Below, piece after piece: positions 53,632 through 62,892 of a stretch of 64,000 nt of DNA. The position numbers and the translations under genes are program-made. Below the pieces are notes generated by a model. That model was not told where the DNA came from, did not search any database, and saw nothing but the letters and a program-made list of their open reading frames with translations. The stretch is taken from contig NZ_LJJC01000004.1 in assembly GCF_001420715.1 (NCBI RefSeq), positions 1,335,399 through 1,399,398 on the forward strand, given 5' to 3'. Within the stretch, counting starts at the first letter, position 1. The number at the start of each line of letters is the position of its first letter. The DNA comes from Heyndrickxia shackletonii (GTDB taxonomy: Bacteria; Bacillota; Bacilli; Bacillales; Bacillaceae_C).

Positions 53632-54069
53632 ATGTATTTTGTAGATCGTGAAAAAATAGAAGAAACCTTACAATACTTCGAGGATAAAGTAAAATTGCTT
53701 CAAGCAAATGGGAATTGGAAAAATGAAATCGAGCAACTAGCATTAGAAAGATTAACACATACCATTATCGAATCGATTCTAGATGTGGGAAATGCCATGA
53801 TTGATGGATTTATTATGCGCGACCCTGGAAGCTATGAAGATATTTTGGACATTCTAACAGATGAAAAAGTAATAACAGATGAAATGTCTAAAAGCTTACT
53901 AAAGGTGATTTTATATAGAAAAATACTTGTGCAGCAATATATAAACGTAAATCATAAAGAATTATTGGAAACTTTCTTAGAATGTGCGCCATCTTTAGAG
54001 GAATTTCCGAAAAGGGTAAGAGACTATTTAACAAATGAGTTAGGTCCTGTATCAGCATTCAAAAGCTAG
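53632..54069 (+). CDS. yutE: DUF86 / HepT-like protein YutE
   Basis: A 145-residue helical HEPN/DUF86 protein (ERLTHTIIESILDVGNAMID at about 42-61, LYRKILVQQYINV at about 102-114). In HepT toxins the ribonuclease motif is R-x4-6-H; here Arg is followed by Tyr at the corresponding place, and no MNT nucleotidyltransferase partner is encoded nearby. It fits B. subtilis YutE in position and length, so a toxin role is not supported. Confidence 0.88.
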   Translation: MYFVDREKIEETLQYFEDKVKLLQANGNWKNEIEQLALERLTHTIIESILDVGNAMIDGFIMRDPGSYEDILDILTDEKVITDEMSKSLLKVILYRKILVQQYINVNHKELLETFLECAPSLEEFPKRVRDYLTNELGPVSAFKS

Positions 54070-54141
54070 TTAACGCTTTCATAATGAAAGCGTTTTTCTT
54101 GCTTTTACTAAAATGACGGATAACGGTTTTAAGAAGATGTC

Positions 54142-54314
54142 TATGTCTAGCCGCAAGTAGCCGTTGGCAAGCGGATTTCTCCTTACTGTGAGTAAGGGCA
54201 TCAAGTGAAATTTGAAGTGTTAATTTCACTAGCTTTTGAACGACCTCGATGTTTTCTTTAGTCATGCCTATGACTACGAAATCCGTGCACTATAGTTTCG
54301 GCGCTTGTGCATTT
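54142..54314 (+). repeat. Dispersed repeat family A, copy 4 (long)
   Basis: Begins TGTCTAGCCGCAAGTAGCCG, then GCGGATTTCTCC. An inner hairpin AGTGAAATT/AATTTCACT follows, then ATGACTACGAAATCCGTGCA and TTCGGCGCTTGTGCATTT. It lies between yutE and yutF; the apparent upstream extension of the yutF frame is repeat sequence. Confidence 0.72.
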
Positions 54315-54338
54315 ACACTTGGAAAAGGAGCCGGCATA

Positions 54339-55103
54339 ATGAAAAATTATCAAGGATATTTAATTGATTTGGATGGGACAATGTATCGGGGAACGGAAAA
54401 AATAGAGGAAGCTTCAGATTTTATTTATCGGTTACATAAAAAAGGCATACCATATTTGTTTGTAACAAATAATTCCTCAAGAACACCGGAACAGGTTGCA
54501 AAAAAACTAAATGATTTTGAAATTCCCGCCACACCAAACCAAGTATTTACGACTTCCATGGCAACTGCACAATATATTTATGAATTAAAACCGCATGCCT
54601 CTATTTATGTAATTGGGGAAGAGGGAATAAAAGATGCCTTGCAAAAGAAGGGATTTCAATTCAAAGATGAGCATCCTGATTTCGTCGTAGTAGGCATTGA
54701 CCGTGAAATTAATTATGAAAAATTATCGCTCGCTTGTTTGGCGGTTAGAAGTGGAGCAACGTTTATTTCTACAAATGCGGATATCGCTCTTCCTACCGAA
54801 AGAGGATTTTTGCCCGGAAATGGATCTATAACGTCTGTCATTACAGTGTCAACCCAAACAGAGCCTGTTTTTATTGGAAAACCAGAATCAATTATAATGG
54901 AACAAGCATTGGCTTTTTTAGGAACTAAAAAAGAGGAAACCATTATGGTAGGGGATTTTTATGATACCGATATTATGGCAGGGATACGAAGTGGGATGGA
55001 TACCTTGTTAGTGCATACGGGTGTAACAACTAAAGAACAACTGAAAGAGAAAGAAATTCAACCAACCTATTCAATTGAATCACTATCAGAATGGAATATT
55101 TAA
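54339..55103 (+). CDS. yutF: HAD-family phosphatase YutF
   Basis: A 254-residue IIA-type HAD hydrolase (NagD/p-nitrophenyl phosphatase group). Motif I is LIDLDGTMYRG (nucleophile Asp near residue 10), motif II VTNNSSRTPE, motif III Lys in GKPESIIMEQAL, motif IV MVGDFYDTDIMAG. ATG 54339 follows AAAAGGAG; the earlier in-frame start at 54249 is inside repeat family A. Physiological substrate unknown. Confidence 0.93.
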   Translation: MKNYQGYLIDLDGTMYRGTEKIEEASDFIYRLHKKGIPYLFVTNNSSRTPEQVAKKLNDFEIPATPNQVFTTSMATAQYIYELKPHASIYVIGEEGIKDALQKKGFQFKDEHPDFVVVGIDREINYEKLSLACLAVRSGATFISTNADIALPTERGFLPGNGSITSVITVSTQTEPVFIGKPESIIMEQALAFLGTKKEETIMVGDFYDTDIMAGIRSGMDTLLVHTGVTTKEQLKEKEIQPTYSIESLSEWNI

Positions 55104-55105
55104 CA

Positions 55106-55140
55106 AAAACAGGCGTGTAATAAATTTACACGCCTTGTTT
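55106..55140. terminator. Bidirectional terminator between yutF and yutG
   Basis: AGGCGTGTAA (55111-55120) with TTACACGCCT (55126-55135), A-rich before and T-rich after. Confidence 0.8.
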
Positions 55141-55638
55141 CTATTCATTATCAGCACGATGGGCTAGTCTACTGGAAGCGGCTGCAGCAATTGCACCCAC
55201 AATATCATCTAAAAAGGTATGACAGTTCCCGCTTGAATGATCATTTAATTTTTTTAGTATTCCAGGTTTTAATTTGTCAATATAACCGTAATTTGTAAAA
55301 CCAATGGAACCATATACATTGACAATCGAAAATGCGAGAATTTCATCTACACCATAAAGACTTTCATCCACTGCTATTATGGATTGTAATGGCTCGTCTA
55401 ATAATCCTTTTTCTGCTAACATATCCATTTGAATACCGGTTAATATTGCGTTTTGAACCTCGCGCTTTGAAATAACACGCTCAACATTCTCAATGCATTC
55501 CTTCAAATTTAAATCCGGATGATATTTCTTTTGTAAAAACATAACAAGCTCCGCAATATCTTCTATTTGAACTCCTCGTTTTTTTAGCCAAAGTCGTGCT
55601 GTTGTTTCAGATTCATTCATTGCTTGTTTTTTTTCCAT
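55141..55638 (-). CDS. yutG: Phosphatidylglycerophosphatase A-like protein YutG
   Basis: A 165-residue PgpA-family protein. Family landmarks: GVQIEDIAELVMFLQKKYHP, NAILTGIQMDMLAE, DEILAFSIVNVYGSIGFTN and DDIVGAIAAAASSRLAHR. Unlike proteobacterial PgpA it lacks strong transmembrane helices, as in other Bacillus YutG proteins, so lipid phosphatase activity is only inferred. ATG 55638 is preceded by AAGGTGG; GTG 55647 is less well placed. Confidence 0.85.
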   Translation of the reverse strand: MEKKQAMNESETTARLWLKKRGVQIEDIAELVMFLQKKYHPDLNLKECIENVERVISKREVQNAILTGIQMDMLAEKGLLDEPLQSIIAVDESLYGVDEILAFSIVNVYGSIGFTNYGYIDKLKPGILKKLNDHSSGNCHTFLDDIVGAIAAAASSRLAHRADNE

Positions 55639-55843
55639 ATTGGCCACCTTTTTTCATTTTTATATTCCTCATTTTTCCCTAATCTGGTTCATTTACAAGG
55701 CAAAAAAGAAAAATTCAAAATTCATATTCCTTGTAATTTTGAACAACGTGATAATTAATGGGGTTACTTCATATATATGATTGAATATGGTTTTATGTAA
55801 TCTTCCATAGATGATTTTATTATTTCTTGAAGGAGGTGTCAGA

Positions 55844-56857
55844 GTGTCGGTTGACTTGTTGCAGCAATATTTTCAAATCCAGCCTGAAACTTCTTTTCTT
55901 GATGGAAAATATATTAGATATTTAAAAGAAGGCAATTTATATACTCTTGTTCCTGTTACCAACATAAAGGAAGAAGTACTTGTGGAATTATATTTAATGT
56001 CCGATCATCTTTCCCGTCAAGGTGATCGAAATGTATCGACATTTTACGCTTCGAAGGATCAAAAGTTTTTAATTACCCATCATGAAGAGGATTATGTCCT
56101 CTTATTTAACTCTTATACAAAAATCCCTAAAAAAAGAAGTCTTGGCAGAAAGTTAGCAAAGTTTCATCAACGCGGGCGATCGATAGAAGCTCAAATTCAG
56201 CATACAAGCAGCATTGGACAATGGAAAATATATTGGGAAAAAAGACTAGAACAATTGGAAAAAGTATGGTATCAAGTAGTACAAGAAAATCCGAATAACG
56301 ATTTTGATCATATGTTTGTTGAGACCTTTCCATACTATATGGGGATGTGTGAAAATGCGATTCAGTATTTAGTGGATACTGAATTGGATGAGGAAACCCT
56401 TGATATAGATGCTGGTACGGTTTGCCATGATCGGTTTAATAACGAGATTTGGGGAAACAGAATGTGGATTAGAAATCCATTTGATTGGGTATTTGACCAC
56501 GCCAGCAGAGATATTGCGGAATGGATTCGGCAGCAATATTTTAGGAAAAGCAAATCATTTTTACCTGATGTGCAAAATTTCTTAGAAGAATATGAGGGAA
56601 TCATCCCCTTATCCAATTTTTCTTGGAGATTAATTTTTGCAAGGCTTTTGTTCCCTTTACATTATTTTGAGTGTATAGAACAGTATTATTTAACAAATTC
56701 AGAAAAGCAGCATAAACAGTTAGAGGAACGGTTGCATAAATATAAGCGGGATTCTACTGAATACGAAAGCTTTTTAGGTACTTTTTATCGTTTGATGGGA
56801 AGAGATCCTGGTATATGGAATATTCCTGAAATAAATTGGTTCAATGTATCATCGTAG
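55844..56857 (+). CDS. yutH: Spore coat protein YutH
   Basis: A 337-residue protein of the CotS/YutH kinase-like group. It has a phosphotransferase-like outline (KLAKFHQRGRSIEAQIQHTS, DAGTVCHDRFNNEIWGNRMW, NPFDWVFDHASRDIAEWIRQ) with the catalytic HxD replaced by CHDRF. B. subtilis YutH is a coat protein. GTG 55844 follows AAGGAGGTG, and the earlier in-frame start at 55811 contains that site. Confidence 0.9.
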   Translation: MSVDLLQQYFQIQPETSFLDGKYIRYLKEGNLYTLVPVTNIKEEVLVELYLMSDHLSRQGDRNVSTFYASKDQKFLITHHEEDYVLLFNSYTKIPKKRSLGRKLAKFHQRGRSIEAQIQHTSSIGQWKIYWEKRLEQLEKVWYQVVQENPNNDFDHMFVETFPYYMGMCENAIQYLVDTELDEETLDIDAGTVCHDRFNNEIWGNRMWIRNPFDWVFDHASRDIAEWIRQQYFRKSKSFLPDVQNFLEEYEGIIPLSNFSWRLIFARLLFPLHYFECIEQYYLTNSEKQHKQLEERLHKYKRDSTEYESFLGTFYRLMGRDPGIWNIPEINWFNVSS

Positions 56858-56858
56858 A

Positions 56859-56920
56859 AAAATGGAAGTGCTTTGCTCACATCGGAGTAATCCTTAACGA
56901 AGGCTGCTTAGATTAGACAA
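56859..56920 (-). repeat. Dispersed repeat family A, degenerate copy 5 (reverse)
   Basis: AAAATGGAAGTGCTTTGCTC, then ACATCGGAGTA and TAGATTAGACAA, match the complement of the family ends (AAAAGCGCAAGCGCCTTGCC, CATCGGCGTA and GCTAGAC) with several changes. About 60 bases long, directly after the yutH stop. Confidence 0.45.
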
Positions 56921-56961
56921 TAAAGAATAGGAAAGAAAACTAATGATTTCTTAATTTTAAT

Positions 56962-56997
56962 AAAAAAAGGCGATTCCCAAGGAATCGCTTTTTTTAT
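56962..56997. terminator. Bidirectional terminator between yutH and yutI
   Basis: GCGATTCC (56970-56977) with GGAATCGC (56981-56988), flanked by A-run and T-run on either side. Confidence 0.85.
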
Positions 56998-57233
56998 TAA
57001 AATACTTGTTCTACTTCCACTACACCGGGAACTTCCTCAAATAAAGCACGTTCAATACCAGCTTTTAACGTAATGGTGGAGCTTGGACATGTTCCGCATG
57101 CACCAAGTAAGCGGAGTTTCACAATTCCATCCTCCACATCAACTAATTCACAGTCACCGCCATCACGCAATAAAAATGGACGCAATTTATCTAATACTTC
57201 TTGAACTTGTTCAATAATAGTTTCTTGAGACAT
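56997..57233 (-). CDS. yutI: NifU C-terminal-domain Fe-S protein YutI
   Basis: A 78-residue Nfu-type protein: [20 protein letters not shown] (about 10-29) and [16 protein letters not shown] with the cluster-binding CxxC (Cys51, Cys54 approx.). Nfu proteins carry a [4Fe-4S] cluster between dimers and deliver it to targets such as aconitase. Complements the suf genes in this window. ATG 57233 follows AAAGGAGTC. Confidence 0.95.
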   Translation of the reverse strand: MSQETIIEQVQEVLDKLRPFLLRDGGDCELVDVEDGIVKLRLLGACGTCPSSTITLKAGIERALFEEVPGVVEVEQVF

Positions 57234-57373
57234 TTAAAATCGACTCCTTTCCATAATCTTATTATAATAAGTTTAAATAAAAAAATCTATTATTGATTCT
57301 CAATGAATGAAGATGAATTCTTCTTCCGTTTTTGAAAATCTTGTGTAAAATAAAGAGAGAAGGGGAGAGAAAA

Positions 57374-57700
57374 ATGAAAAAACAAGTTAAAATTGTGGTT
57401 TATGGTGCAGAACAATTATGTGCTAGCTGCGTAAATTTACCTTCCTCAAAGGAAACGTTTGAATGGCTTGGAGCGGCAATTTCCAGAAAGTATCCGGATC
57501 AGCCTTTTGATATATTGCATGTAGATATCTTTAATCCTCCTAATGAGGAAGAGCTTTCAAAGTTTGCGAAAAGAGTAGTGGAAGAGGATATGTTCTATCC
57601 GGTTGTCACTTTAGAGGGAAATGTTGTTGGAGAAGGAAATCCACGTTTAAAAGTCATATATGAAGAACTGGAAAAATATGGATATAGTTCTGAAGGATAA
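57374..57700 (+). CDS. yuzD: YuzD-family protein (disulfide/thioredoxin-like)
   Basis: A 108-residue protein with a CASC motif near the N-terminus ([15 protein letters not shown]) and a thioredoxin-like outline ([19 protein letters not shown]). Length equals B. subtilis YuzD. ATG 57374 follows AGGGGAGAG; an upstream in-frame start at 57332 is not supported. Adjacent to yutI and yuzB as in B. subtilis; role in redox or Fe-S chemistry is only guessed from neighbours. Confidence 0.88.
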   Translation: MKKQVKIVVYGAEQLCASCVNLPSSKETFEWLGAAISRKYPDQPFDILHVDIFNPPNEEELSKFAKRVVEEDMFYPVVTLEGNVVGEGNPRLKVIYEELEKYGYSSEG

Positions 57701-57828
57701 ATAAAACGATGATGAGGATTCTTGCAAAAGTGTCCTCTTATTTTTGTTGGATTGATTACCTAAACACTGTCTCGTTGACGATAGAACTGAAATGGAGTAG
57801 GATAATCATTGGTAGAGAGGTGATTATC

Positions 57829-58065
57829 TTGAATCCAATAATTGAGTTTTGTGCAAGTAATCTTGCAAGTGGTTCGTATAAAGCTTTAGAAATATTGGAA
57901 GAAGACCCAAATCTGGATATTGTTGAGTACAGCTGTCTGGATTTTTGTGATATATGCGGGGAAGCTATGTTTGCATTAGTGAACGGTGAGTATGTGAAAG
58001 GAGATACTGCCGAAGAGCTAGTGGCAAATATATATAAATATTTGGAAGAAAATCCAATGTTTTAA
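57829..58065 (+). CDS. yuzB: YuzB family protein (DUF1450)
   Basis: A 78-residue protein with four Cys ([21 protein letters not shown]). It reads [16 protein letters not shown] and ends [19 protein letters not shown], the UPF0349/YuzB pattern and length. TTG 57829 is preceded by AGAGAGGTG; a longer in-frame start at 57709 has no comparable support. Function unknown; Cys spacing suggests metal or cluster binding. Confidence 0.9.
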   Translation: MNPIIEFCASNLASGSYKALEILEEDPNLDIVEYSCLDFCDICGEAMFALVNGEYVKGDTAEELVANIYKYLEENPMF

Positions 58066-58091
58066 AAAGGAACAGAGATCTGTTCCTTTTT
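58064..58091. terminator. Bidirectional terminator after yuzB
   Basis: AAAAAGGAACAG (58064-58075) with CTGTTCCTTTTT (58080-58091), loop AGAT. Confidence 0.85.
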
Positions 58092-58101
58092 ATATACCTA
58101 T

Positions 58102-58788
58102 TTATGCTTGATTCATTACGTTACGCATTTCATTCCATTGATCACGTGCCATTTCCACTATTGTTCTTTCCGAAGCAGAGGCTTGTTTTTCAAGCACTTT
58201 CGAAAAATAAAAAACGGCTTCTTTATACTGGCCAGTTCTTCGCAGTAATTCTGCAATTAAATATAGAATTTTCAATTCAGACATTTGCGAACCTCTGAAA
58301 TCGTCATTTACATAAGAATTAATATATTCCTGAACAGCCATCTGAAGAAAGCGTTGTTCTTGCTCATCTTCGTTCATACGATAAAGCCAAGCAATTCTTA
58401 AAAATACACCAGCCAAAGTAACTTTTTTCTCCCGTTTTATCACTGCACAATAGGATGCAAGCTTGTATGCATTTATGGCTTGCTGAATGGACCGTTCGTG
58501 CCCAAAATCTTGCGTTTTCCAGTGCATACTAACCTTTTCGTTTAATTCTTCTTTTATTGCTGGAACGATATATTTCGAAAATTCATCAGAAAAAGAAAAC
58601 CCACAATGCGGGCAAACATATATATTGTATAATACAGGATTTATTTCCTTTGATTTATAGTTAGGACAGAAGTCCTTATCGTAAAAATCAACTTTAACAT
58701 AGCTGGATCGTATTTTTAATGATGTGAACTTGTTTTTGCATAGTAGACATTCAAAATTCTTTTCATAGAAAGGTGATAAATGTCCCAT
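58102..58788 (-). CDS. DUF2225 protein
   Basis: A 228-residue protein. Two Zn-ribbon-like Cys pairs near the N-terminus (FECLLCKNKFTSLK and YVCPHCGFSFSDEF), a third Cys in DFCPNYKSK, then a TPR-like helical part (LAGVFLRIAWLYRMNEDEQE, LLRRTGQYKEAVFYFSKVLE). This is the DUF2225 layout, of unknown function. ATG 58788 follows AAGGTG; an upstream in-frame start at 58800 is possible. Confidence 0.87.
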   Translation of the reverse strand: MGHLSPFYEKNFECLLCKNKFTSLKIRSSYVKVDFYDKDFCPNYKSKEINPVLYNIYVCPHCGFSFSDEFSKYIVPAIKEELNEKVSMHWKTQDFGHERSIQQAINAYKLASYCAVIKREKKVTLAGVFLRIAWLYRMNEDEQEQRFLQMAVQEYINSYVNDDFRGSQMSELKILYLIAELLRRTGQYKEAVFYFSKVLEKQASASERTIVEMARDQWNEMRNVMNQA

Positions 58789-59025
58789 TAGTATCAACAC
58801 CTTATATAGATTTCTGTGACATTTGGAGTATGTCTATATACTTATTATAAATAGAAAACGGAAAAATGGAATAATAAACTATATTGTTTGTTCAAGTTCG
58901 AATGGTTGAGAGATGTCATTAAAGGGTATATAATAAAGAAAAAGTTAGTAATGGAACAAGTACACGAGTATTTTATTATTATATATAGGTAGTATTAATG
59001 GTAAAAAAATCGGAGGTGTAACAAG

Positions 59026-59388
59026 TTGGGTGAAATTATCACTTTATCTCAATCGGCTGCAAATCAAGTAAAAGATATGATGAAACACAATGAGGAAGAG
59101 GGAGCCTATTTACGTGTATCCATTAATGGTGGAGGCTGCAGCGGTCTTTCTTACGGAATGGGATTTGACCATGAAAAAAAAGACGGCGACCATGAAGATG
59201 AGCAATTTGGGATTGCCATCTTGGTTGATCATGAAAGCGCCCCATTATTAAAAGGAACGAAAATTGATTATAAAAATTCGTTAATGGGCGGCGGATTTAC
59301 AATAGATAATCCTAATGCACTTGTAACTTGCGGCTGCGGATCTTCATTTAAGACTGCTACTAACGCTGGAACTCCAGAAACCTGTTAA
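59026..59388 (+). CDS. yutM: HesB/IscA-family Fe-S carrier YutM
   Basis: A 120-residue A-type carrier. The three cluster cysteines are visible: GGGCSGLSYGM and the C-terminal CGCGSSF (Cys-Gly-Cys). It receives clusters from Suf and passes them to apoproteins; equivalent to SufA/ErpA. TTG 59026 follows CGGAGGTG. Followed by a terminator, so monocistronic. Confidence 0.94.
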   Translation: MGEIITLSQSAANQVKDMMKHNEEEGAYLRVSINGGGCSGLSYGMGFDHEKKDGDHEDEQFGIAILVDHESAPLLKGTKIDYKNSLMGGGFTIDNPNALVTCGCGSSFKTATNAGTPETC

Positions 59389-59390
59389 TA

Positions 59391-59427
59391 AAAAAGCTGT
59401 TGATTATTGAAATCAACAGCTTTTTAT
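59391..59427 (+). terminator. Terminator after yutM
   Basis: AAAAAGCTGTTGATT (59391-59405) with AATCAACAGCTTTTT (59411-59425). Confidence 0.88.
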
Positions 59428-59461
59428 TATGATGATTTTAGAATTTATAAGTTTTTTCCGT

Positions 59462-59606
59462 CTAAGGTCTAAGTGGTACTCCGGAGCATATCGGCTAGCG
59501 AATTTCTTGATCTTATCCTTATGATAAGCCATCATCGACTCGTTCCTCGCTGCCTTCAAATTTCAATAATCGTAAAGCAGATGAGGATGTGCATACGCTT
59601 TTCTAA
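59462..59606 (+). repeat. Dispersed repeat family A, copy 6
   Basis: Contains GAGCATATCGGCTAGCGAAT and ends GTGCATACGCTTTTCTAAT, right at the yumC stop codon (59607-59609 on the minus strand). The middle holds a CTTATCCTTATGATAAG inverted repeat. Confidence 0.65.
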
Positions 59607-60605
59607 TTATGATGGAAACAAGGATGTACTATGCATTGGCTGCAGACGCGATTTTGGATCTATGTAGGCCTTCGCATTGCTGACTGCAGTTGGAGCTTCC
59701 CCAAAGCCTGTAGCAATTAATTTAATCTTGCCATCAAAGGTGCAAATATCGCCGGCTGCATAAATACCAGGGATATTAGTCTCCATTTTCGAATTAACAA
59801 CAATGGAGTTTTTCTCTATTTCTAATCCCCAATTTTTAATAGGTCCTAGTGATGAAATAAATCCATAGTTAACAATTAGAGCATCAAAATCAACTGTATC
59901 TTTTTTATCTCCTTTTACTTCTTCTAATACTAGTTGTTTTGCCTCATTTTCATCACCTATTAATTCTACGGGTACAAAAGGAGTTTTTATTTCTACCTTT
60001 GATGCTTCAAGCGTTGCAACACTATGTTCATGAGCACGGAATTTGTCTCTGCGATGGATAAGTGTAACTTTCTCAGCAATAGGCTCTAACATTAGTGCCC
60101 AATCAACCGCAGAATCGCCACCGCCAAGGATTGCCACTTTCTTACCTGCAAATTGATTCATATCATTTACAAAATAATGAAGGTTTTTTCCTTCATATTG
60201 AGAAGCGTTATCCAATTCTAAGCGGCGGGGCTGGAACGCACCAACTCCAGCTGTAATAATAATGGTCTTGGAATAATGAATTTCTTTGTCTGTTATAAGC
60301 TTAAAAGATCCGTCTTCTAGCTTTTCCACCTCGTTAACAGCTTGGTCTAAACAAATAGTTGGAGAAAACATAGATATCTGCTCTGTTAGATTATTAACTA
60401 AATCTTGAGCTTTCACCTTTGGGAAACCTGCAACATCATAAATATATTTTTCGGGATAGAGGGTGGATAGTTGTCCGCCTAATTGTGGTAGGCTCTCAAT
60501 AATTTTAACGCTAGTTTGGCGCATACCACCGTAAAAGGCTGTAAATAATCCAGTTGGTCCTCCTCCGATAATGGTTATATCATAAACTTTTTGATCCTCT
60601 TTCAA
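59607..60605 (-). CDS. yumC: Ferredoxin/flavodoxin-NADP+ reductase YumC
   Basis: A 332-residue thioredoxin-reductase-like ferredoxin-NADP reductase. FAD motif [20 protein letters not shown] (about 11-30), NADPH motif [15 protein letters not shown] (about 154-168), C-terminal [11 protein letters not shown] and [20 protein letters not shown]. It lacks the CxxC of thioredoxin reductase, as expected for this enzyme, and supplies reduced ferredoxin or flavodoxin. Length equals B. subtilis YumC. The last residues (LFPS) are probably altered by the adjoining repeat. ATG 60605 follows GGAGGGG. Confidence 0.95.
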   Translation of the reverse strand: MKEDQKVYDITIIGGGPTGLFTAFYGGMRQTSVKIIESLPQLGGQLSTLYPEKYIYDVAGFPKVKAQDLVNNLTEQISMFSPTICLDQAVNEVEKLEDGSFKLITDKEIHYSKTIIITAGVGAFQPRRLELDNASQYEGKNLHYFVNDMNQFAGKKVAILGGGDSAVDWALMLEPIAEKVTLIHRRDKFRAHEHSVATLEASKVEIKTPFVPVELIGDENEAKQLVLEEVKGDKKDTVDFDALIVNYGFISSLGPIKNWGLEIEKNSIVVNSKMETNIPGIYAAGDICTFDGKIKLIATGFGEAPTAVSNAKAYIDPKSRLQPMHSTSLFPS

Positions 60606-60827
60606 AAGAACCCCTCCATTAGTACAATTATTCCTATATATAATATCATATCCCTGCTATCACCATGTAATCTAATACATACAGAACAAAACCGAACATA
60701 ACTTTTTTGAATCTTCATAAGTTTTCATATTCCTAAATATATATTGAAAAACAGGGATAAAAGGCATATCATGTAATAGGGAATTATGTTCATTTTTTTT
60801 TGACAAATTTTTTTTGTCTTTTTTTAT

Positions 60828-60869
60828 GGCTCTTTTCTAAATATGCAATTTTTATATTCGAAAACAGCC
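60828..60869 (+). repeat. Dispersed repeat family B, minimal copy 4
   Basis: GGCTCTTTTC (60828-60837) and GAAAACAGCC (60860-60869) are 10-bp terminal inverted repeats around 22 AT-rich bases. The smallest full copy. The rest of the 387-base gap (60606-60992) is AT-rich, with a GACAAA/TTTGTC hairpin at 60802-60818 and no supportable gene. Confidence 0.7.
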
Positions 60870-60992
60870 TTTATTATGGATATGAACGGATTAGTGAAAA
60901 AAATCACATACTAAAAATGTTAATAAGCGTACAATTGTGGTGGAAATAATATAGCCATCATTAATTAAAAATAAAAGGTGGAAGTGATACAA

Positions 60993-62210
60993 GTGAGAAA
61001 GCCCAAAATTGTTGTTTTAGGTGCTGGATATGGTGGATTAATGACGGTAACGCGTCTTCAAAAGCTTATTGGAAGCAATGAAGCGGAAATTATTCTTGTG
61101 AATAAAAATGAGTATCATTATGAAACAACATGGCTGCATGCTGCATCTGCAGGAACTTTACATCATGATAGAGTTCGCTATGATATAAAAAAAGTGATTA
61201 ATGGGAGTAAAGTACAATTTGTTCAAGCTACAGCCGAAGCGATTAGAATGGATGAGAAAAAGGTTATTTTAGATAATGGGGAAGTCGAATTTGACTATCT
61301 AGTCATCGCATTAGGTTCGGATTCTGAAACATTTGGTATTAAGGGTCTTGATAAGTATGCATATGCCATTACAAATGTAAATGCAGCACGTCAAATTCGT
61401 GAACATATTGAATATCAATTTGCCACTTATCATAATGAAGATGAAAAAAAAGATGATCGATTAACGATTGTTGTTGCTGGTGCTGGATTTACAGGAATTG
61501 AATTTTTGGGAGAAATTACAAATCGCATTCCAGAACTTTGCAAAGAATATGATGTTGATCGTTCGAAAGTTCGGATTGTTTGTGTCGATGCCGCTCCTAT
61601 GGCATTGCCGCAATTTGATCGTGATTTAGTAGATTATGCCATATCTTTGCTTGAAAGCAAAGGTGTTGAATTCCACTCTGGTACAACGGTTCAAGAAGTG
61701 AGAGAAGATAGTGTTCTGATTTGTAAAAAAGGAGAAGAACCTCAAGAAATCAAATGTGGAACGGTTATATGGTCTGCTGGTGTTCGCGGTAATTGCATTA
61801 TAGAAAAATCAGGAATTGAAAATATGCGCGGCCGTGTCAAAGTAAATCTTGATTTACGTATCCCTGATAAAGACAATATTTTTGTTATTGGCGATTGCTC
61901 CCTTATTATTAATGAAGATTGTAATCGTCCATATCCGCCGACTGCACAAATTGCTATGCAGCAAGGTGAGGTATGTGCCCGAAATCTTGCTAAGCTAATC
62001 CATCATCAAGACAATTTAGAACCATTTGTTTTTGATGATAAAGGAACTGTATGCTCTCTTGGAGAAGATGATGCAATAGGTGTCGTATTTGGCAAGAAAA
62101 TCAAAGGATCTAGTGCATCCTTTATGAAGAAGGTTGTCGATAACCGTGCGTTGTTTATGGTTGGCGGAACTTCACTTGTATTGAAAAAGGGTAAATTTAA
62201 ATTATTTTAA
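60993..62210 (+). CDS. yumB: Type II NADH dehydrogenase-like protein YumB
   Basis: A 405-residue NDH-2-family flavoprotein. N-terminal FAD motif [20 protein letters not shown] (about 6-25), second Rossmann motif [18 protein letters not shown] (about 158-175), C-terminal [11 protein letters not shown] and [13 protein letters not shown]. Peripheral membrane enzyme that oxidises NADH and reduces menaquinone. GTG 60993 (MRKPKIVV) matches B. subtilis YumB; two earlier in-frame GTGs at 60978 and 60984 are closer to AAAGGTGG, so the start is somewhat uncertain. Confidence 0.94.
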   Translation: MRKPKIVVLGAGYGGLMTVTRLQKLIGSNEAEIILVNKNEYHYETTWLHAASAGTLHHDRVRYDIKKVINGSKVQFVQATAEAIRMDEKKVILDNGEVEFDYLVIALGSDSETFGIKGLDKYAYAITNVNAARQIREHIEYQFATYHNEDEKKDDRLTIVVAGAGFTGIEFLGEITNRIPELCKEYDVDRSKVRIVCVDAAPMALPQFDRDLVDYAISLLESKGVEFHSGTTVQEVREDSVLICKKGEEPQEIKCGTVIWSAGVRGNCIIEKSGIENMRGRVKVNLDLRIPDKDNIFVIGDCSLIINEDCNRPYPPTAQIAMQQGEVCARNLAKLIHHQDNLEPFVFDDKGTVCSLGEDDAIGVVFGKKIKGSSASFMKKVVDNRALFMVGGTSLVLKKGKFKLF

Positions 62211-62213
62211 AAA

Positions 62214-62247
62214 GAAAGCCGGTGGCAGTAGCCACTGGCTTTCTTTA
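62214..62247 (+). terminator. Terminator after yumB
   Basis: GAAAGCCGGTGGC (62214-62226) with GCCACTGGCTTTC (62231-62243), one G-U pair, then T-rich. Confidence 0.88.
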
Positions 62248-62403
62248 GTTAACTTTTTAAAATATTTCGAAATTTGGAGTTTGAAAGGGTATGAGTGAAT
62301 AAAGAGTATTTGTATTCGCTTACATTAAAGAAATAAGGTATTTACTGTTTAGGTAAAAGATGATATATTATCAGAAAATTTTAAAAAAGGAGTGGTTAGA
62401 CAA

Positions 62404-62535
62404 ATGAAAAGGAAAACGTCAGCTCCAGATACAAATAATTGTACCTATTGTTCAGGAAAAGGTTATTTTCAGCTTTTATTAGGCGGTTCCGAAACATGCC
62501 CATGCTGCAGTGGCACAGGCAAAAAAAATAATTAA
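62404..62535 (+). CDS. yuiA: YuiA-family small Zn-ribbon protein
   Basis: A 43-residue protein with two DnaJ-like CxxCxGxG motifs: NNCTYCSGKGYFQLL (Cys13, Cys16) and ETCPCCSGTGKKNN (about Cys32, Cys35). It matches the B. subtilis YuiA family (CTYCSGKGYFQLLLGG). It probably binds one Zn. ATG 62404 follows AAAAGGAGTGG. It is followed by a hairpin terminator and precedes yuiB and yuiC as in B. subtilis. Confidence 0.88.
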   Translation: MKRKTSAPDTNNCTYCSGKGYFQLLLGGSETCPCCSGTGKKNN

Positions 62536-62558
62536 ATATGCCCTTATATGGTAGTGTA

Positions 62559-62588
62559 AGAGTGTCATGCCGGTGACACTCTTTTTTG
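62559..62588 (+). terminator. Terminator after yuiA
   Basis: AGAGTGTCA (62559-62567) with TGACACTCT (62574-62582), six-base loop, then TTTTTT. Confidence 0.88.
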
Positions 62589-62628
62589 TTGCAAAATAGC
62601 AAACAAATTATTTTTCAAGTTAAATCCT

Positions 62629-62805
62629 TGTCTATTTTCAGCGCATATCAACTAGCGGATTCCGTTTCCTCCCTGAGGGTAAAACATCAGGTGAAAATGG
62701 AAGTACTATATTCACTTGATAAAATTTCAAATTTTACTCGAAGAAATGGAAATGCTATTTTCACTCATCCGTACGCCGATGGGCAAGTGCTAACACTTTT
62801 CTATT
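62629..62805 (+). repeat. Dispersed repeat family A, copy 7 (long)
   Basis: Begins TGTCTATTTTCAGCGCATAT, then ACTAGCGGATTCCG. A GGTGAAAATGGAAG...TTTTCACTCATCC module follows, then GTACGCCGATGGGCAAGTGC and ACACTTTTCTATTA. The inner module matches copy 2 (29179). It lies between yuiA and yuiB. Confidence 0.78.
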
Positions 62806-62892
62806 AAATTGTTCAAATCTTCTTCATTGACGCATAATACATCTATTTAGTACACTTTATTTTAGTGTGCATCGTAGTAGGAGGTGTTATAG

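Noticed and set aside
53632-54069. HepT-type toxin of a HEPN-MNT pair
   Set aside because: No MNT partner nearby, the HEPN His is not seen, and the gene matches the conserved chromosomal yutE in context.
54249-54338. N-terminal extension of YutF
   Set aside because: The extra codons lie in repeat family A and the strong ribosome site is just before ATG 54339.
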